A DNA stretch of 41,216 nucleotides from Lachnospiraceae bacterium. GTDB lineage: Bacteria > Bacillota > Clostridia > Lachnospirales > Lachnospiraceae. Where the stretch lies: positions 1 through 41,216 of the forward strand of contig JAGBBV010000029.1 of assembly GCA_017938315.1 (NCBI GenBank). The letters are read 5' to 3'. Positions 30,707 to 40,075 of this stretch are shown here, piece after piece; position 1 is the stretch's first letter; the number at the start of each line of letters is the position of its first letter. The translations under genes and the position numbers were made by a program. The notes under the pieces are model-generated. The model worked only from the letters and a program-made list of their open reading frames with translations, searched no databases and was not told the origin of the DNA.

Positions 30707-31633
30707 ATGGCAGAAAGCAAAGCAACAAAACAACACTCATTCCGGCGATTGGAGGACTTAAACCTGATTGATAACTTTCTCTTTCAGGAAATGCTCTCCC
30801 AAGAAGAGGATGGCGAAGAATTTGCCAGAATCCTACTGAAAACAATCCTCGGGAAACCTATTCGGAATGTTAAAATCATTCCCCAGAAAAATATCTTAGG
30901 TATTGACACTGACAAACACGGAATCCGGTTGGATGCCTACATTCAAGAAGTTGTAGATGACATCAACGGTGAAATGGCAGATGCCCAAGTCATTCCCAAT
31001 GTCTATGACATTGAACCTAATAACTCTTACGAAAAGGAAACACTCCCCAGACGAACACGTTATTATCATGGTCTTATTGATTCACAGTTACTCTCTTCCG
31101 GCTCCGGATATGATAAGCTTCCCAACGTAGTTATTATTATCATCCTCCCCTATGACCCCTTTAACAAAAACCGTATGGTTTACACCATCAGAAATCATTG
31201 TGAAGAAGATACAACCATTCCCTATGACGATGGTGCAAAGAAAATTTATCTTTATACAAAAGGAACGGAAGGAAACCCTAGCCAAGCATTAAAAGATATG
31301 TTAAAATACATACAAGAATCTACGTCTGACAATGTAACAAATGACGATATTGCGTCCATGTCCAGGTTGATTGATAAAGTTAAGCAACGGAAAGGAGTTG
31401 GAATTAATTATATGAAATCATGGGAAATAGAAGAAATGATCCGCAAACGTGCCACCGCTGAAGGTCTGGCTGAAGGCCGTGCTGAGGGCCTGGCTGAAGG
31501 GCGTGCTGAAGGACTCGCACGGGTTAACTTATTAAATCACAAGTTATCCGAAGTAAATCGCATTGAAGATATTCTTAGGGCTACTTCTGACCAAGCATAT
31601 CAACAATTACTTTTTGAAGAATTTAACCTATAA
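30707..31633 (+). CDS. Rpn family / PD-(D/E)XK nuclease-transposase-like protein
   Basis: A 308-residue protein of the Rpn/PDDEXK_2 family, which are recombination-promoting nucleases or putative transposases. The N-terminal half has LNLIDNFLFQEMLSQ and IRLDAYIQEV, where the nuclease aspartate lies. Near residues 249-270 an EGLAEGRA repeat occurs in tandem, predicted to be a helical or coiled-coil linker. I start at ATG 30707 after GAAAGGAG; the frame extends upstream, but that part is leader. Terminator follows at 31639. Confidence 0.88.
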   Translation: MAESKATKQHSFRRLEDLNLIDNFLFQEMLSQEEDGEEFARILLKTILGKPIRNVKIIPQKNILGIDTDKHGIRLDAYIQEVVDDINGEMADAQVIPNVYDIEPNNSYEKETLPRRTRYYHGLIDSQLLSSGSGYDKLPNVVIIIILPYDPFNKNRMVYTIRNHCEEDTTIPYDDGAKKIYLYTKGTEGNPSQALKDMLKYIQESTSDNVTNDDIASMSRLIDKVKQRKGVGINYMKSWEIEEMIRKRATAEGLAEGRAEGLAEGRAEGLARVNLLNHKLSEVNRIEDILRATSDQAYQQLLFEEFNL

Positions 31634-31638
31634 CTATT

Positions 31639-31670
31639 AACAGCGTCCATAAAAAGGACGCTGTTCTTAT
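31639..31670 (+). terminator. Terminator after the Rpn-family gene
   Basis: AACAGCGTCC (31639-31648) and GGACGCTGTT (31656-31665) form a perfect 10-base stem with a 7-base loop, followed by CTTAT. It lies between the convergent Rpn and rsmI genes; the A-rich loop side gives only a weak terminator for rsmI. Confidence 0.7.
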
Positions 31671-31682
31671 AATCGTATATTA

Positions 31683-32519
31683 TTATAACAAAGCCTGATA
31701 AATTTCTCTCTTTCCAACACCTCTGTCGGTTGCCACCATTTTCATGGCACTCTTTCTATCAATTCCCTGCTCTTCATAAAAAGTCATATGCTCTTCAATA
31801 CTCATCTCTTCCCACTTAGCCTGCTTATTCCTTACGAGCTCCTCCCGACTCTTCCCTTCAATTACAAGAACATATTCCCCTTTTGGCTCATTTTCCTCAT
31901 AATAGATAAGTGCATCTTCCAATGTTGTCGGAAATACAGTTTCAAACTTCTTTGTAAGCTCCCTGCAAAGCGTAATGCGACGCTGTCCGAGAGTATCATA
32001 AAGTTCTTTTAACGTTTTCTTCAAGTGATGCGGAGCTTCGTATAAAATGATGGTTCTTGTCTCATTTTTAAGTTCCTCAAGCACAAACTTTTTCTCTTTT
32101 TTATCGACGGGCAAAAAAGCTTCAAAGCAAAAACGTCTGGTAGGAAGACCCGACAACGTAAGCGCTGTAATACATGCACAGCATCCCGGTAAAGAAGTTA
32201 CAGGAACTCCCGCTTCCTGACATTTTGCTACAAGCACTTCTCCCGGATCCGAAATGGCCGGAGTTCCCGCATCAGTAATCAATGCAATATTTTTTCCGGC
32301 AAGAAGCTGTGCAACAAGCTGCTCTGCCTTTTCCACCTTGTTATATTCATGGTAACTGGTCATAGGCGTTTTAATCTCAAAATGATTGAGCAATTTGATA
32401 CTGTTTCTGGTATCTTCCGCCGCAATCAAATCTACCTCTGCAAGAGTCGTTATGACTCTTGCCGTCATATCATTTAAATTTCCGATTGGCGTTGCACATA
32501 AATATAACGTTCCTGCCAT
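31683..32519 (-). CDS. rsmI: 16S rRNA (cytidine-1402-2'-O)-methyltransferase
   Basis: A 278-residue methyltransferase that 2'-O-methylates C1402 in the decoding centre of 16S rRNA using SAM. LYLCATPIGNLNDMTARV, the family's N-terminal signature, and DAGTPAISDPGE are both complete, with length normal for RsmI. I start at ATG 32519, eight bases after GAGAGG. It is the last gene of the core cluster and lies 12 bases after the TrmN6-like gene, as in the B. subtilis yabB-yabC region. Confidence 0.95.
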   Translation of the reverse strand: MAGTLYLCATPIGNLNDMTARVITTLAEVDLIAAEDTRNSIKLLNHFEIKTPMTSYHEYNKVEKAEQLVAQLLAGKNIALITDAGTPAISDPGEVLVAKCQEAGVPVTSLPGCCACITALTLSGLPTRRFCFEAFLPVDKKEKKFVLEELKNETRTIILYEAPHHLKKTLKELYDTLGQRRITLCRELTKKFETVFPTTLEDALIYYEENEPKGEYVLVIEGKSREELVRNKQAKWEEMSIEEHMTFYEEQGIDRKSAMKMVATDRGVGKREIYQALL

Positions 32520-32537
32520 TTTCATTTCCTCTCTGAA

Positions 32538-33281
32538 TTAATACCCATAAATATCATAAATTTCATCTGTGTAAACGCCGGGTTCCTTATAGACAATCAG
32601 TGGTTTCTCCACTGTCATTCTCGGTTTCCCGCCACGGTTTGCCTCAATCAGTACAATGTTAGGCTCCTTATCTGCAAAGGGATGTACCATTTTCATTCGC
32701 TTCGGTTCCAATTTATACTGCCTGAGTAACACAATAATATCTGCCAAACGAAATGGCCTATGAACCATAAAGAAATTGCCACCTGGCCGTAATAATTTGG
32801 CACTTTGGCTGATAACATCCTCTAAAGTACATAGCAATTCATGCCTTGCTATAGCCTTTGGTGCCTCTGGATTGGTGAGTCCATGATGTTCCGTCATATA
32901 AGGTGGATTACAGGTTACAACGTCAAAAGAAGCAGCGCCAAACAGACGCACTGCTTCCTTAATATCACCGTTTACAATTGTTATCTTATCGGAAAGACCG
33001 TTAAGCTTCACACTACGCTCTGCCATATCCGCACTTTCAGCCTGAATTTCCAGTCCGGTCAAATGAGCCGCCTTTGTCTTTGCTTCCATCAAGAGCGGAA
33101 TAATTCCTGTACCTGTTCCTAAATCCAGCACCTTATCACCCTCGGCAGCTCTTGCAAAGCCGGATAAAAGAACCGCGTCTATTCCAAAACAAAACCGGTC
33201 AGGGTCCTGGATGATTTTATAACCGTTTCTCTGCAAATCATCCACTCTCTCATTTTCTTTAAGAAGTTCATTAGTTGTCAT
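32538..33281 (-). CDS. trmN6: tRNA1(Val) (adenine-37-N6)-methyltransferase-like protein
   Basis: A 247-residue class I methyltransferase. The opening DDLQRNGYKIIQDPDRFCFG and the SAM loop VLDLGTGTGIIPLLM are typical, and VVTCNPPYMTE contains the NPPY catalytic motif of N6-adenine methyltransferases. It corresponds to B. subtilis YabB. The start ATG overlaps the end of ricT by 11 bases, so the two are translationally coupled. Confidence 0.9.
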   Translation of the reverse strand: MTTNELLKENERVDDLQRNGYKIIQDPDRFCFGIDAVLLSGFARAAEGDKVLDLGTGTGIIPLLMEAKTKAAHLTGLEIQAESADMAERSVKLNGLSDKITIVNGDIKEAVRLFGAASFDVVTCNPPYMTEHHGLTNPEAPKAIARHELLCTLEDVISQSAKLLRPGGNFFMVHRPFRLADIIVLLRQYKLEPKRMKMVHPFADKEPNIVLIEANRGGKPRMTVEKPLIVYKEPGVYTDEIYDIYGY

Positions 33282-34179
33282 CTAATTTTGACTTTCCTTC
33301 CGCTCTTTCCAATTTCTCCAGTTCTTTTAATTCAGCATCCTGCACATCCATATGGTCTTTTTTATGCTTTCTCTTAAACCTAAGCTGGTCTGCTTTAAAT
33401 TCCTGGATTTCCTTTTCATCATCTACATCTACAATTACTTTTACAAGCTGACGAAGCACATTTACACTTGCTACTTCCCCCTTAAGTCCTGTATCCGTAG
33501 TTACAAAATCACCCACACCGGGAAGTCTTCTGTTTAAATCCTCATAAGTTTCTTCCTCATGCTTTAGGCAACACATCAATCTGCCGCAAACACCTGAAAT
33601 CTTGGTAGGGTTTAAGGAAAGGTTCTGTTCTTTTGCCATTTTAATGGATACCGGCACAAATTCAGATAAATGGGAATGACAACAAAGCTGTCTACCGCAA
33701 ATACCCATACCTCCTAAAATCTTGGTCTCATCTCTGACACCAATCTGACGGAGTTCAATTCTTGTCTTAAATACAGCTGCCAAGTCTTTTACAAGTTCTC
33801 TAAAATCAATTCTTCCGTCCGCCGTAAAATAAAACAATACTTTATTATTGTCAAAGGTATATTCTGCATCAATCAGTTTCATCTCAAGTTCATGCTTTCT
33901 GATTTTTTCAAGACATACCTTGAAGGCTTCTTTTTCTTTTAACTTATTGCTAGCTTCCTGCTCATCGTCCCTCTCTGTCGCAATACGAAGAACCGGTTTT
34001 AAAGGCTGAACCACCTTATCATCTTCTACTTCCCTGATATCTCCTACTACCGTACCGTATTCAATACCCCTTGCCGTTTCTACAATAACATGATTTCCTC
34101 TTTTGATATCCAATTCTCCGGGATCAAAAAAATAAATTTTACCCGCAGTTCTAAAACGTACACCTATTACTTTAATCAT
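33271..34179 (-). CDS. ricT: PSP1-domain regulatory protein RicT (YaaT)
   Basis: A 302-residue protein. After the PSP1 domain, GICGRQLCCHSHL and GVCGRLMCCLKHE hold the cysteine pairs that bind a 4Fe-4S cluster in the RicAFT (YmcA-YlbF-YaaT) complex, which matures polycistronic mRNA through RNase Y in B. subtilis. A charged C-terminal tail follows. Adjacent to holB, as in B. subtilis. RicA and RicF are not in the window. Confidence 0.93.
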   Translation of the reverse strand: MIKVIGVRFRTAGKIYFFDPGELDIKRGNHVIVETARGIEYGTVVGDIREVEDDKVVQPLKPVLRIATERDDEQEASNKLKEKEAFKVCLEKIRKHELEMKLIDAEYTFDNNKVLFYFTADGRIDFRELVKDLAAVFKTRIELRQIGVRDETKILGGMGICGRQLCCHSHLSEFVPVSIKMAKEQNLSLNPTKISGVCGRLMCCLKHEEETYEDLNRRLPGVGDFVTTDTGLKGEVASVNVLRQLVKVIVDVDDEKEIQEFKADQLRFKRKHKKDHMDVQDAELKELEKLERAEGKSKLDDN

Positions 34180-34209
34180 AATCTATCAACCTCACAAATT
34201 CATTTATTT

Positions 34210-35202
34210 CTAGTTTTCTTTAATGGTCAAAAGCAAAAGTTCCATGGTCAAATCAAAGTTTACATTCGCTTTCAGTCTCTGCTTTGATTTTTCTAAAGCT
34301 TCAATGATAATCTCGATACCCTCATAGGTACTCTTATCAGCTACCTTGCGGATAGCCTGTATTTCCTCTCTGAAAACCAAACCGTTTGCATCATGCGTGG
34401 CTTTAAAAAGTAACACGTCCCGATACCAAATAGAGAGAATATCAAGGTAATCATTCACATCAAATTTATACTCGTTAATCTTTTTAATCGCCGAAACAAT
34501 TTCATTGATTTCCATGTCACCGATATATTTGAGGAGTGAAAGGGCTTCTTCCTTTACTTTATCAAACTCTTCACTGTTTGCAAGAAGACGTGCTTTCCCC
34601 ACATTTCCTCTGGCAAATGCCACACACACATCAGCCTTATAATCAGGAATCTCCATGGTTTCCATCAAGAATTTTTTCACCTGGGTGTCCTTTGCCGGCT
34701 TCATATTTAAAAGCACGCATCTACTGAGAATGGTGGATAAAAGCATATCCGCATTTTCAGTCAGAATAATAATAACTGCATACTCCGGCGGCTCTTCCAA
34801 TGTTTTAAGGAGCGCATTCTGTGCCTGAATGGTCATCTTTTCGCCTTCACTGATGATGTAAATCTTTTTGGCACTGCTATAAGGCTTAATTGCCACATCG
34901 TTATTAATCTGCTCACGGATATCATCTACACTGATCGTATTGGGTTTCTCATGAGTCAGGAAAATGATATCAGGCTGATTACCTGAAAGGGCCTGCTTAC
35001 AGGAATGACATTCTCCACATGGCTCACTGTCCTGCCTGTTTTCACACTGAAGTGCCATGGCAAAAGTTTTGGCAATAAATTCCTTTCCCGCACACCTTTC
35101 TCCATTAATGATATATGCATGAGATACCTTATTTAACCGGACTGCATTTTCCAAATGTTCTTTTAATTGTTCCTGTCCTACAATGTCACTAAATCTACTC
35201 AT
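34210..35202 (-). CDS. holB: DNA polymerase III subunit delta'
   Basis: A 330-residue clamp-loader subunit. Residues 1-20 (FSDIVGQEQLKEHLENAVRL) and the P-loop-like INGERCAGKEFIAKTFA start the AAA+ domain. A zinc knuckle is formed by cysteines in CENRQDSEPCGECHSC. QNALLKTLEEPPEYAVIIIL is the conserved box VII. It works with the clamp loader at the replication fork. Spacing to yaaR is 11 bases. Confidence 0.93.
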   Translation of the reverse strand: MSRFSDIVGQEQLKEHLENAVRLNKVSHAYIINGERCAGKEFIAKTFAMALQCENRQDSEPCGECHSCKQALSGNQPDIIFLTHEKPNTISVDDIREQINNDVAIKPYSSAKKIYIISEGEKMTIQAQNALLKTLEEPPEYAVIIILTENADMLLSTILSRCVLLNMKPAKDTQVKKFLMETMEIPDYKADVCVAFARGNVGKARLLANSEEFDKVKEEALSLLKYIGDMEINEIVSAIKKINEYKFDVNDYLDILSIWYRDVLLFKATHDANGLVFREEIQAIRKVADKSTYEGIEIIIEALEKSKQRLKANVNFDLTMELLLLTIKEN

Positions 35203-35213
35203 CGTTTGTCCCC

Positions 35214-35654
35214 CTACGTGAATATGTCAAGTAAAAGACCCCGTATTTCTCCTATCTTTGCAAGAATGGAAAGATGATCCTGTTCATCCTTCATCAGTTC
35301 TTTTGCAAGCTCGTCCAAGTTTTCATCTACCAGACGAATAATACCGTATACCCTGTGCCGTCCTTTCCGATCTAAAAAGTTTTCTCTAGAGAATGCATGC
35401 GAGCGATTAATAATTTCATTCATAAAATCTTTAATCAGTCCACGGTATTTTTTCATATCACGGACATCTCTCTTTTTGGCAAGCTTTTCTCCTTGCATGG
35501 TAATTTCTTCCATAAGAGTAGTAAGCCTTGCCTGCAATTCATGTTCCTCTACATGACTGATTAGCGTAAATTTAAACGTTCCATCGGCCTCTCTGAGCGG
35601 CGCCGCTGCTTCCGGCTGGGTAACCTGCGTGACTTGATTTACTTTTATATCCAT
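35214..35654 (-). CDS. yaaR: YaaR family protein (DUF327)
   Basis: A 146-residue, highly charged and helical protein. The central part ([20 protein letters not shown] and the [18 protein letters not shown] segment) is typical of DUF327. Its role is unknown; it is found with tmk/gmk-like and holB genes in many Firmicutes. ATG follows AAGGAGGGAGG. It lies 25 bases after the guanylate-kinase-like gene. Confidence 0.9.
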   Translation of the reverse strand: MDIKVNQVTQVTQPEAAAPLREADGTFKFTLISHVEEHELQARLTTLMEEITMQGEKLAKKRDVRDMKKYRGLIKDFMNEIINRSHAFSRENFLDRKGRHRVYGIIRLVDENLDELAKELMKDEQDHLSILAKIGEIRGLLLDIFT

Positions 35655-35679
35655 AACAGTTACCCTCCCTCCTTAGTAG

Positions 35680-36267
35680 CTATTTACATCTTAACAGATA
35701 ACTCTCTATATCCGATAGACATTTCTCTAAATTTTCATTGGAAAATTTTAGAGTGATTCCTGCTTCTTTTTGTCTTTCTTCCGAAAAGTCTTCGGCATCA
35801 GCCAAAAATCTCCGGCAAAGTTCCTGATATTTAGGGTTCTCCTGGGAACGTTCCCTATCAAGTGCTCGTTGAAGTCTTAACCCGTCATCTACCTCCAATA
35901 ATATCGGAAGTACTTTTTCTTTTCCAAAGTATTTTGCTGTTTTTACATAAGATTCTAAAGTTCCGATAATGATATAATTATGATTTTCCAAATCAATATT
36001 ACCGTCATCAACCGTAAAATACCGCCACAAACCATGATATGTATGGTAAGCCCGGGCTTCCACTACCTTGCCACAGGCTAATAACTTCTGAAAACCTTCC
36101 TCATCCGTAAAGAAGTATTCTTCCCCTTGTTTTTCTCCCACGCGGATGGGTCTGGTAGTATAAGGAACTATTTTTTTAAGACCCAGCTCCTCTTTCTCTA
36201 AAAGTTTTTTGTATACGGTGTCCTTTCCGGTGGAACTCTTCCCCATTAAGTATACCATTTTTCCCAT
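35680..36267 (-). CDS. Guanylate kinase-like protein
   Basis: A 195-residue nucleoside monophosphate kinase fold protein. The P-loop is YLMGKSSTGKDTVYKKLL, and YTTRPIRVGEKQGEEYFF is the GMP-binding segment (TTRxxR..E). It occupies the place that tmk holds in the B. subtilis cluster. Because the loop has MGKSSTGKDT instead of SGPSGVGKST, it is not an ordinary housekeeping Gmk. It may be a specialised or divergent paralogue. It begins five bases after the pyk stop, with its ribosome binding site inside pyk. Confidence 0.8.
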   Translation of the reverse strand: MGKMVYLMGKSSTGKDTVYKKLLEKEELGLKKIVPYTTRPIRVGEKQGEEYFFTDEEGFQKLLACGKVVEARAYHTYHGLWRYFTVDDGNIDLENHNYIIIGTLESYVKTAKYFGKEKVLPILLEVDDGLRLQRALDRERSQENPKYQELCRRFLADAEDFSEERQKEAGITLKFSNENLEKCLSDIESYLLRCK

Positions 36268-36272
36268 ATAAT

Positions 36273-37685
36273 TTAAACCTCTACAACACGAATCATATTT
36301 GTTCTTCCGGATACTCCCAGCGGAACACCGGCTGTCAATACTACCTTATCGCCCTTCTTAATGTATCCTGCTTCTTCCGCTGCATGAACTGCCACATCAA
36401 ACAAGTCATCTGTTGTGCTTTCTCTCGCAATCCAAAGCGGTGTTACACCCCACATTAATCCCATCTGACGGCAAATTCTGGGGCTGACACTACATGCAAT
36501 AATCGGACAACTGGGCTTATATCTGGAAATCATACCAGCAGTAAATCCGGAAATTGTAACAGTGATAATGGCTGCAGCCTGTAAATCCATTGCCGTGGTA
36601 CAGGTAGCATGAGAAATAGCTGTGGTAATGTCAAACTCTTTAATATTCTCTCTCTTTTTCATTCGGCCATTATAATCAATATCCTGTTCGGTTCTCTCCG
36701 CAATTTTTGCCATAGTTTTAACCGCTTCCACCGGATAAAGACCTGCTGCACTTTCACCGGAAAGCATAATGGCAGTAGTTCCGTCATAAATCGCATTTGC
36801 AATATCTGTTGTTTCCGCTCTTGTCGGTCTGGGATTCTTAATCATGGATTCCAACATCTGCGTAGCTGTAATAACATGTTTTCCAAGAGCTTCCGCCTTT
36901 TTAATCATTCTCTTTTGAACAACCGGCACTTCTTCCATAGGAATTTCCACACCCATATCCCCACGGGCAACCATAATACCGTCTGAAACTTCAAGAATTT
37001 CATCCAAATTGCGAATACCTTGCATATTTTCAATCTTTGCAATGATCTTCATATGGCTGTCACAGGTTTCCAAAATCTTTCTAATCTCAAGAATATCCTC
37101 TTTACATCTTACAAAAGATGCTGCCAGAAAGTCAAATCCCATATCACAGCCAAACATAATATCACTTCTGTCCGTGTCATTGATATAAGGCATAGACAAT
37201 ATCGCACCGGGAACATTCACTCCCTTATTATTAGAGATGGGGCCACCATTTACTACTGTACATATAATATCGGTCTCTTCAATCTCATCCACAACCATTT
37301 CAATCAGACCATCATCAATTAGGATAGTGGTTCCTACAGAAATATCGTTCTTTAAATTCTTGTAGGTAATGGTAACTTTTTCGTTGTTTCCCACAAGTTC
37401 CTCTGTTGTCAAAATAAATTTCTGTCCGGGAACAAGTTCTGTCTTACCACCTTCAATTGTCTTTAACCGGATTTCCGGTCCTTTTGTATCCAATAACGTT
37501 GCTACCGGAATTCCTAATTCATTGCTGACTTTAATAACTCTATCATACTTTCTCTTATGTTCTTCGTGACTGCCATGCGAAAAGTTAAAACGTGCCACGT
37601 TCATACCGGCCTGCATTAACTCCTTCAGTTTTTCCTCGCTTTCACTAGCAGGACCAATGGTACAAATAATTTTTGTTTTTCTCAT
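36273..37685 (-). CDS. pyk: Pyruvate kinase
   Basis: A 470-residue pyruvate kinase, the short type without the extra C-terminal PEP-utilising-like domain. TKIICTIGPASESEEKL, NFSHGSHEEH, DTKGPEIRLKT and TATQMLESMIKNPRPTRAE are all conserved catalytic segments. It makes ATP and pyruvate from PEP at the end of glycolysis. It follows the decarboxylase gene by 21 bases and precedes the kinase-like gene by 5, so a transcriptional link is likely. Its position here, inside the yaaR-holB cluster, is unusual. Confidence 0.96.
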   Translation of the reverse strand: MRKTKIICTIGPASESEEKLKELMQAGMNVARFNFSHGSHEEHKRKYDRVIKVSNELGIPVATLLDTKGPEIRLKTIEGGKTELVPGQKFILTTEELVGNNEKVTITYKNLKNDISVGTTILIDDGLIEMVVDEIEETDIICTVVNGGPISNNKGVNVPGAILSMPYINDTDRSDIMFGCDMGFDFLAASFVRCKEDILEIRKILETCDSHMKIIAKIENMQGIRNLDEILEVSDGIMVARGDMGVEIPMEEVPVVQKRMIKKAEALGKHVITATQMLESMIKNPRPTRAETTDIANAIYDGTTAIMLSGESAAGLYPVEAVKTMAKIAERTEQDIDYNGRMKKRENIKEFDITTAISHATCTTAMDLQAAAIITVTISGFTAGMISRYKPSCPIIACSVSPRICRQMGLMWGVTPLWIARESTTDDLFDVAVHAAEEAGYIKKGDKVVLTAGVPLGVSGRTNMIRVVEV

Positions 37686-37706
37686 ATTCTCCTCGTTTCT
37701 GCATCC

Positions 37707-39218
37707 TTAAGATGTCTTTACTACTTTTATTTTTATGTCATTGTTTAAAATGTCTTTCACAACACCTTGAACATTATAACCATTTTCTAAATATTTTTTT
37801 ATAAGTGCCACAGCTTCCTTATCCGGACTTTCTCCCGGTACCAACAGTGGAATTCCCGGTGGATACAAACTAACAAAATCAGAAACTGTTCTTCCTACTG
37901 CCTCTTCTATCAGTATTTCCTCAAAAGAAGCCGTAAATGCTTTTTTCAATGAAATTTTTTGCGCACTCTTAAAATGCTTATGCTTATATATAGATTTTTT
38001 TTCTGCAGAAATTTCTTCCTTTTCTCTACTTTCCAAAAATACATCTATTTCTATTAATGCAGATATCAAACGATGAAATCCCTCTTCTTTATCCATCATT
38101 GACAAAATTGCGACTACATAATCTGCACCACTCATTTCCATCTGTAAATGATACTGCTTAAGCAGTATATCATATAACTGTTGTCCCGTGAAGTCATTTC
38201 CTCTGACTGAGATAACAAGCCTTCCCGGTTCTGCTGCATGAGGTTCCCATACAGTTTTTTCATTCTTATATTTTTCCAACATAGAAGGAAGTATTTTAAT
38301 ATTCCTTAACTGTTTTGCCTTATTCCAAAACGCTTCTCTATATTTTAAGAGATTTTCCAAGCGCTCTCTTCCTTCATTTTGTAAAATATCCATGCAAAAG
38401 TCTATTCCTGCCATTAATAGGTAGGACGGACTGCTGGATTGGTATACTCTTAAATATTTTTTTATAAGGTTGCTATCTGTTAATTTTCCATTATGATGTA
38501 ATACAGCTGTCTGTGTAGGTGCCGGCAAAGTCTTATGCACACTCTGGATAACAAAATCTGCCTTTTGGGATACTGCACTCGCCGGAAACAAAGGGTGAAA
38601 TCCGAAATGCGCACCGTGAGCCTGATCTACAATTACCGGTATTTGGTAATCATGTGCTAATCTTACGATGCCTTCTACATCAGAAAGAATCCCTTCATAA
38701 GAGGGCGATGTAATTACAACAGCTGCTACAATATTTTTTAAATCTTTTTTTAAAACGCCATCTCTTAACGCAATTTCATGAAAAACACTTTCCACATCAT
38801 CAGCGCTGATTCCATTTAGAACTCCAAATTCTTCCCATTCGGATGGATATATGTATTCTAAGCTCAGTTCATTTAAAAGTGCTGCATGATATACCGACTT
38901 GTGGCAATTTCTTGCAATAACCAATTTATGCCCTCTGTCTGCAACAGCTGATATTGCGCTTAAAATGCCTGCTGTGCTACCATTTACTAAAAAATATGTT
39001 TCCTCTGATCCGAAAAGAGATGCTGCTCTTTTTTGTGCTTCCAGAAGAATTCCGGCCGGTTCATGTAAATTATCAAATCCGTCTATTTCTGTAATATCAT
39101 ACCGGTACATATTATCTAACGGACCATCTATCACACTTCTCTTATGACCGGGCATATGAAAAGGATAGTAATCACTTTCCCCATATTCTTTTAACATATT
39201 AAAAAGACTTTTTTCCAT
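37707..39218 (-). CDS. Orn/Lys/Arg decarboxylase family (PLP-dependent)
   Basis: A 503-residue fold-type I PLP enzyme. YPFHMPGHKR is the N-terminal motif, DQAHGAHFG the cofactor aspartate region, and SVHKTLPAPTQTAVLH holds the Schiff-base lysine (SxHK). A C-terminal Orn/Lys/Arg-decarboxylase domain follows. B. subtilis YaaO holds the equivalent place. It likely decarboxylates arginine, lysine or ornithine to a polyamine precursor, but the substrate is open. An extended -10 box (39242-39250) precedes GGGAGAAACGG and the ATG. Confidence 0.9.
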   Translation of the reverse strand: MEKSLFNMLKEYGESDYYPFHMPGHKRSVIDGPLDNMYRYDITEIDGFDNLHEPAGILLEAQKRAASLFGSEETYFLVNGSTAGILSAISAVADRGHKLVIARNCHKSVYHAALLNELSLEYIYPSEWEEFGVLNGISADDVESVFHEIALRDGVLKKDLKNIVAAVVITSPSYEGILSDVEGIVRLAHDYQIPVIVDQAHGAHFGFHPLFPASAVSQKADFVIQSVHKTLPAPTQTAVLHHNGKLTDSNLIKKYLRVYQSSSPSYLLMAGIDFCMDILQNEGRERLENLLKYREAFWNKAKQLRNIKILPSMLEKYKNEKTVWEPHAAEPGRLVISVRGNDFTGQQLYDILLKQYHLQMEMSGADYVVAILSMMDKEEGFHRLISALIEIDVFLESREKEEISAEKKSIYKHKHFKSAQKISLKKAFTASFEEILIEEAVGRTVSDFVSLYPPGIPLLVPGESPDKEAVALIKKYLENGYNVQGVVKDILNNDIKIKVVKTS

Positions 39219-39241
39219 ATAACCGTTTCTCCCAGTTTTTC

Positions 39242-39250
39242 ATTCTAACA
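39242..39250 (-). promoter_or_regulatory. Candidate extended -10 of the core cluster
   Basis: The minus strand has TGTTAGAAT: TAGAAT at 39242-39247 with TG upstream. No clear -35. It is placed about 25 bases before the decarboxylase ATG and could drive the whole cluster down to rsmI. Confidence 0.4.
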
Positions 39251-39306
39251 TATGTTATGAGATAAGTGCATAAAAACAAAAAAATAGTTGATTTTTAACG
39301 TTCTAT

Positions 39307-40065
39307 TTACATTAAAAAATAGATAAGATAATGTACAGTTCTCATTAGCGAATATGCTATAACGCAAAGTGCTACCAGCTTCAAAATTAAAAATAGTAAC
39401 AGAGTCGGAAATTGTTTCTCTTCTTGCTTCTTTAACCATCTCGTGCCGCTGTCTTCACTCCTCAGGCACTTTTTTAGAAACTCTTTATTTCTTTTTTTGC
39501 TTTCCAGCACGTAAATATCCCGATCCTGGCACAACGCATATAACTCTTTTGCTGTCATTTCGTTATAATTATTCTTAGAAGCGTGCTCAACTTTTTCTAT
39601 TTTTTTATTATTTTTCTTTTTGGGACCTTTCCATACTATAAGAACATGGATGTAGCAAACAAAAACCATGATGGTGACTCCCAAAATACCTTTGTCTATG
39701 GAATAATTATTACAATCCGCTATTTCTTGCTTTTCTGATACATACAAAAAATATTTAAAATCATCTCCGATTTCATGTGCTCTTACATGACTTGGATATA
39801 CAAGAATAACTCTGTCATCTACGCAAAAATAATATTGTGGCATAGATACATCTCTTCTCTTCACAATAACAGTTTCTTCCTTATACAGTATGTCTTCTAT
39901 TTTCCCATACATCTCTTCCTTCTCATAGCAGAATGAATATTTTATGCTTTTAAATATATAAGGAGCAAAACTTCCTACAACAATCAAGAGAAAAATGGCA
40001 AATAAATATAATAATACATATAAGGACTTTGACTTTTCATAAATATACTTCAAGAACCGATTCAT
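39307..40065 (-). CDS. Membrane protein with SAP-like motif, unknown function
   Basis: A 252-residue protein with four hydrophobic segments (about residues 15-38, 128-146, 222-245, plus a short one). The middle contains NEMTAKELYALCQDRDIYVL, a SAP-like or LEM-like helical pattern common in Clostridia proteins, followed by a KKRNKEFLKKCL stretch. The N-terminal soluble part (about 50-125) is beta-rich. No family is recognised. It sits 10 bases after the DUF362 gene stop. Confidence 0.7.
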   Translation of the reverse strand: MNRFLKYIYEKSKSLYVLLYLFAIFLLIVVGSFAPYIFKSIKYSFCYEKEEMYGKIEDILYKEETVIVKRRDVSMPQYYFCVDDRVILVYPSHVRAHEIGDDFKYFLYVSEKQEIADCNNYSIDKGILGVTIMVFVCYIHVLIVWKGPKKKNNKKIEKVEHASKNNYNEMTAKELYALCQDRDIYVLESKKRNKEFLKKCLRSEDSGTRWLKKQEEKQFPTLLLFLILKLVALCVIAYSLMRTVHYLIYFLM

Positions 40066-40075
40066 TTTTTTCCTT

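Noticed and set aside
1-31633. Prophage or conjugative element
   Set aside because: No structural, portal, terminase, relaxase or type IV secretion genes are found; RhuM and Rpn alone are not enough.
31643-31665. Strong terminator for rsmI on the minus strand
   Set aside because: The stem is perfect, but the minus-strand flank lacks a T-run; it is better assigned to the plus-strand Rpn gene.
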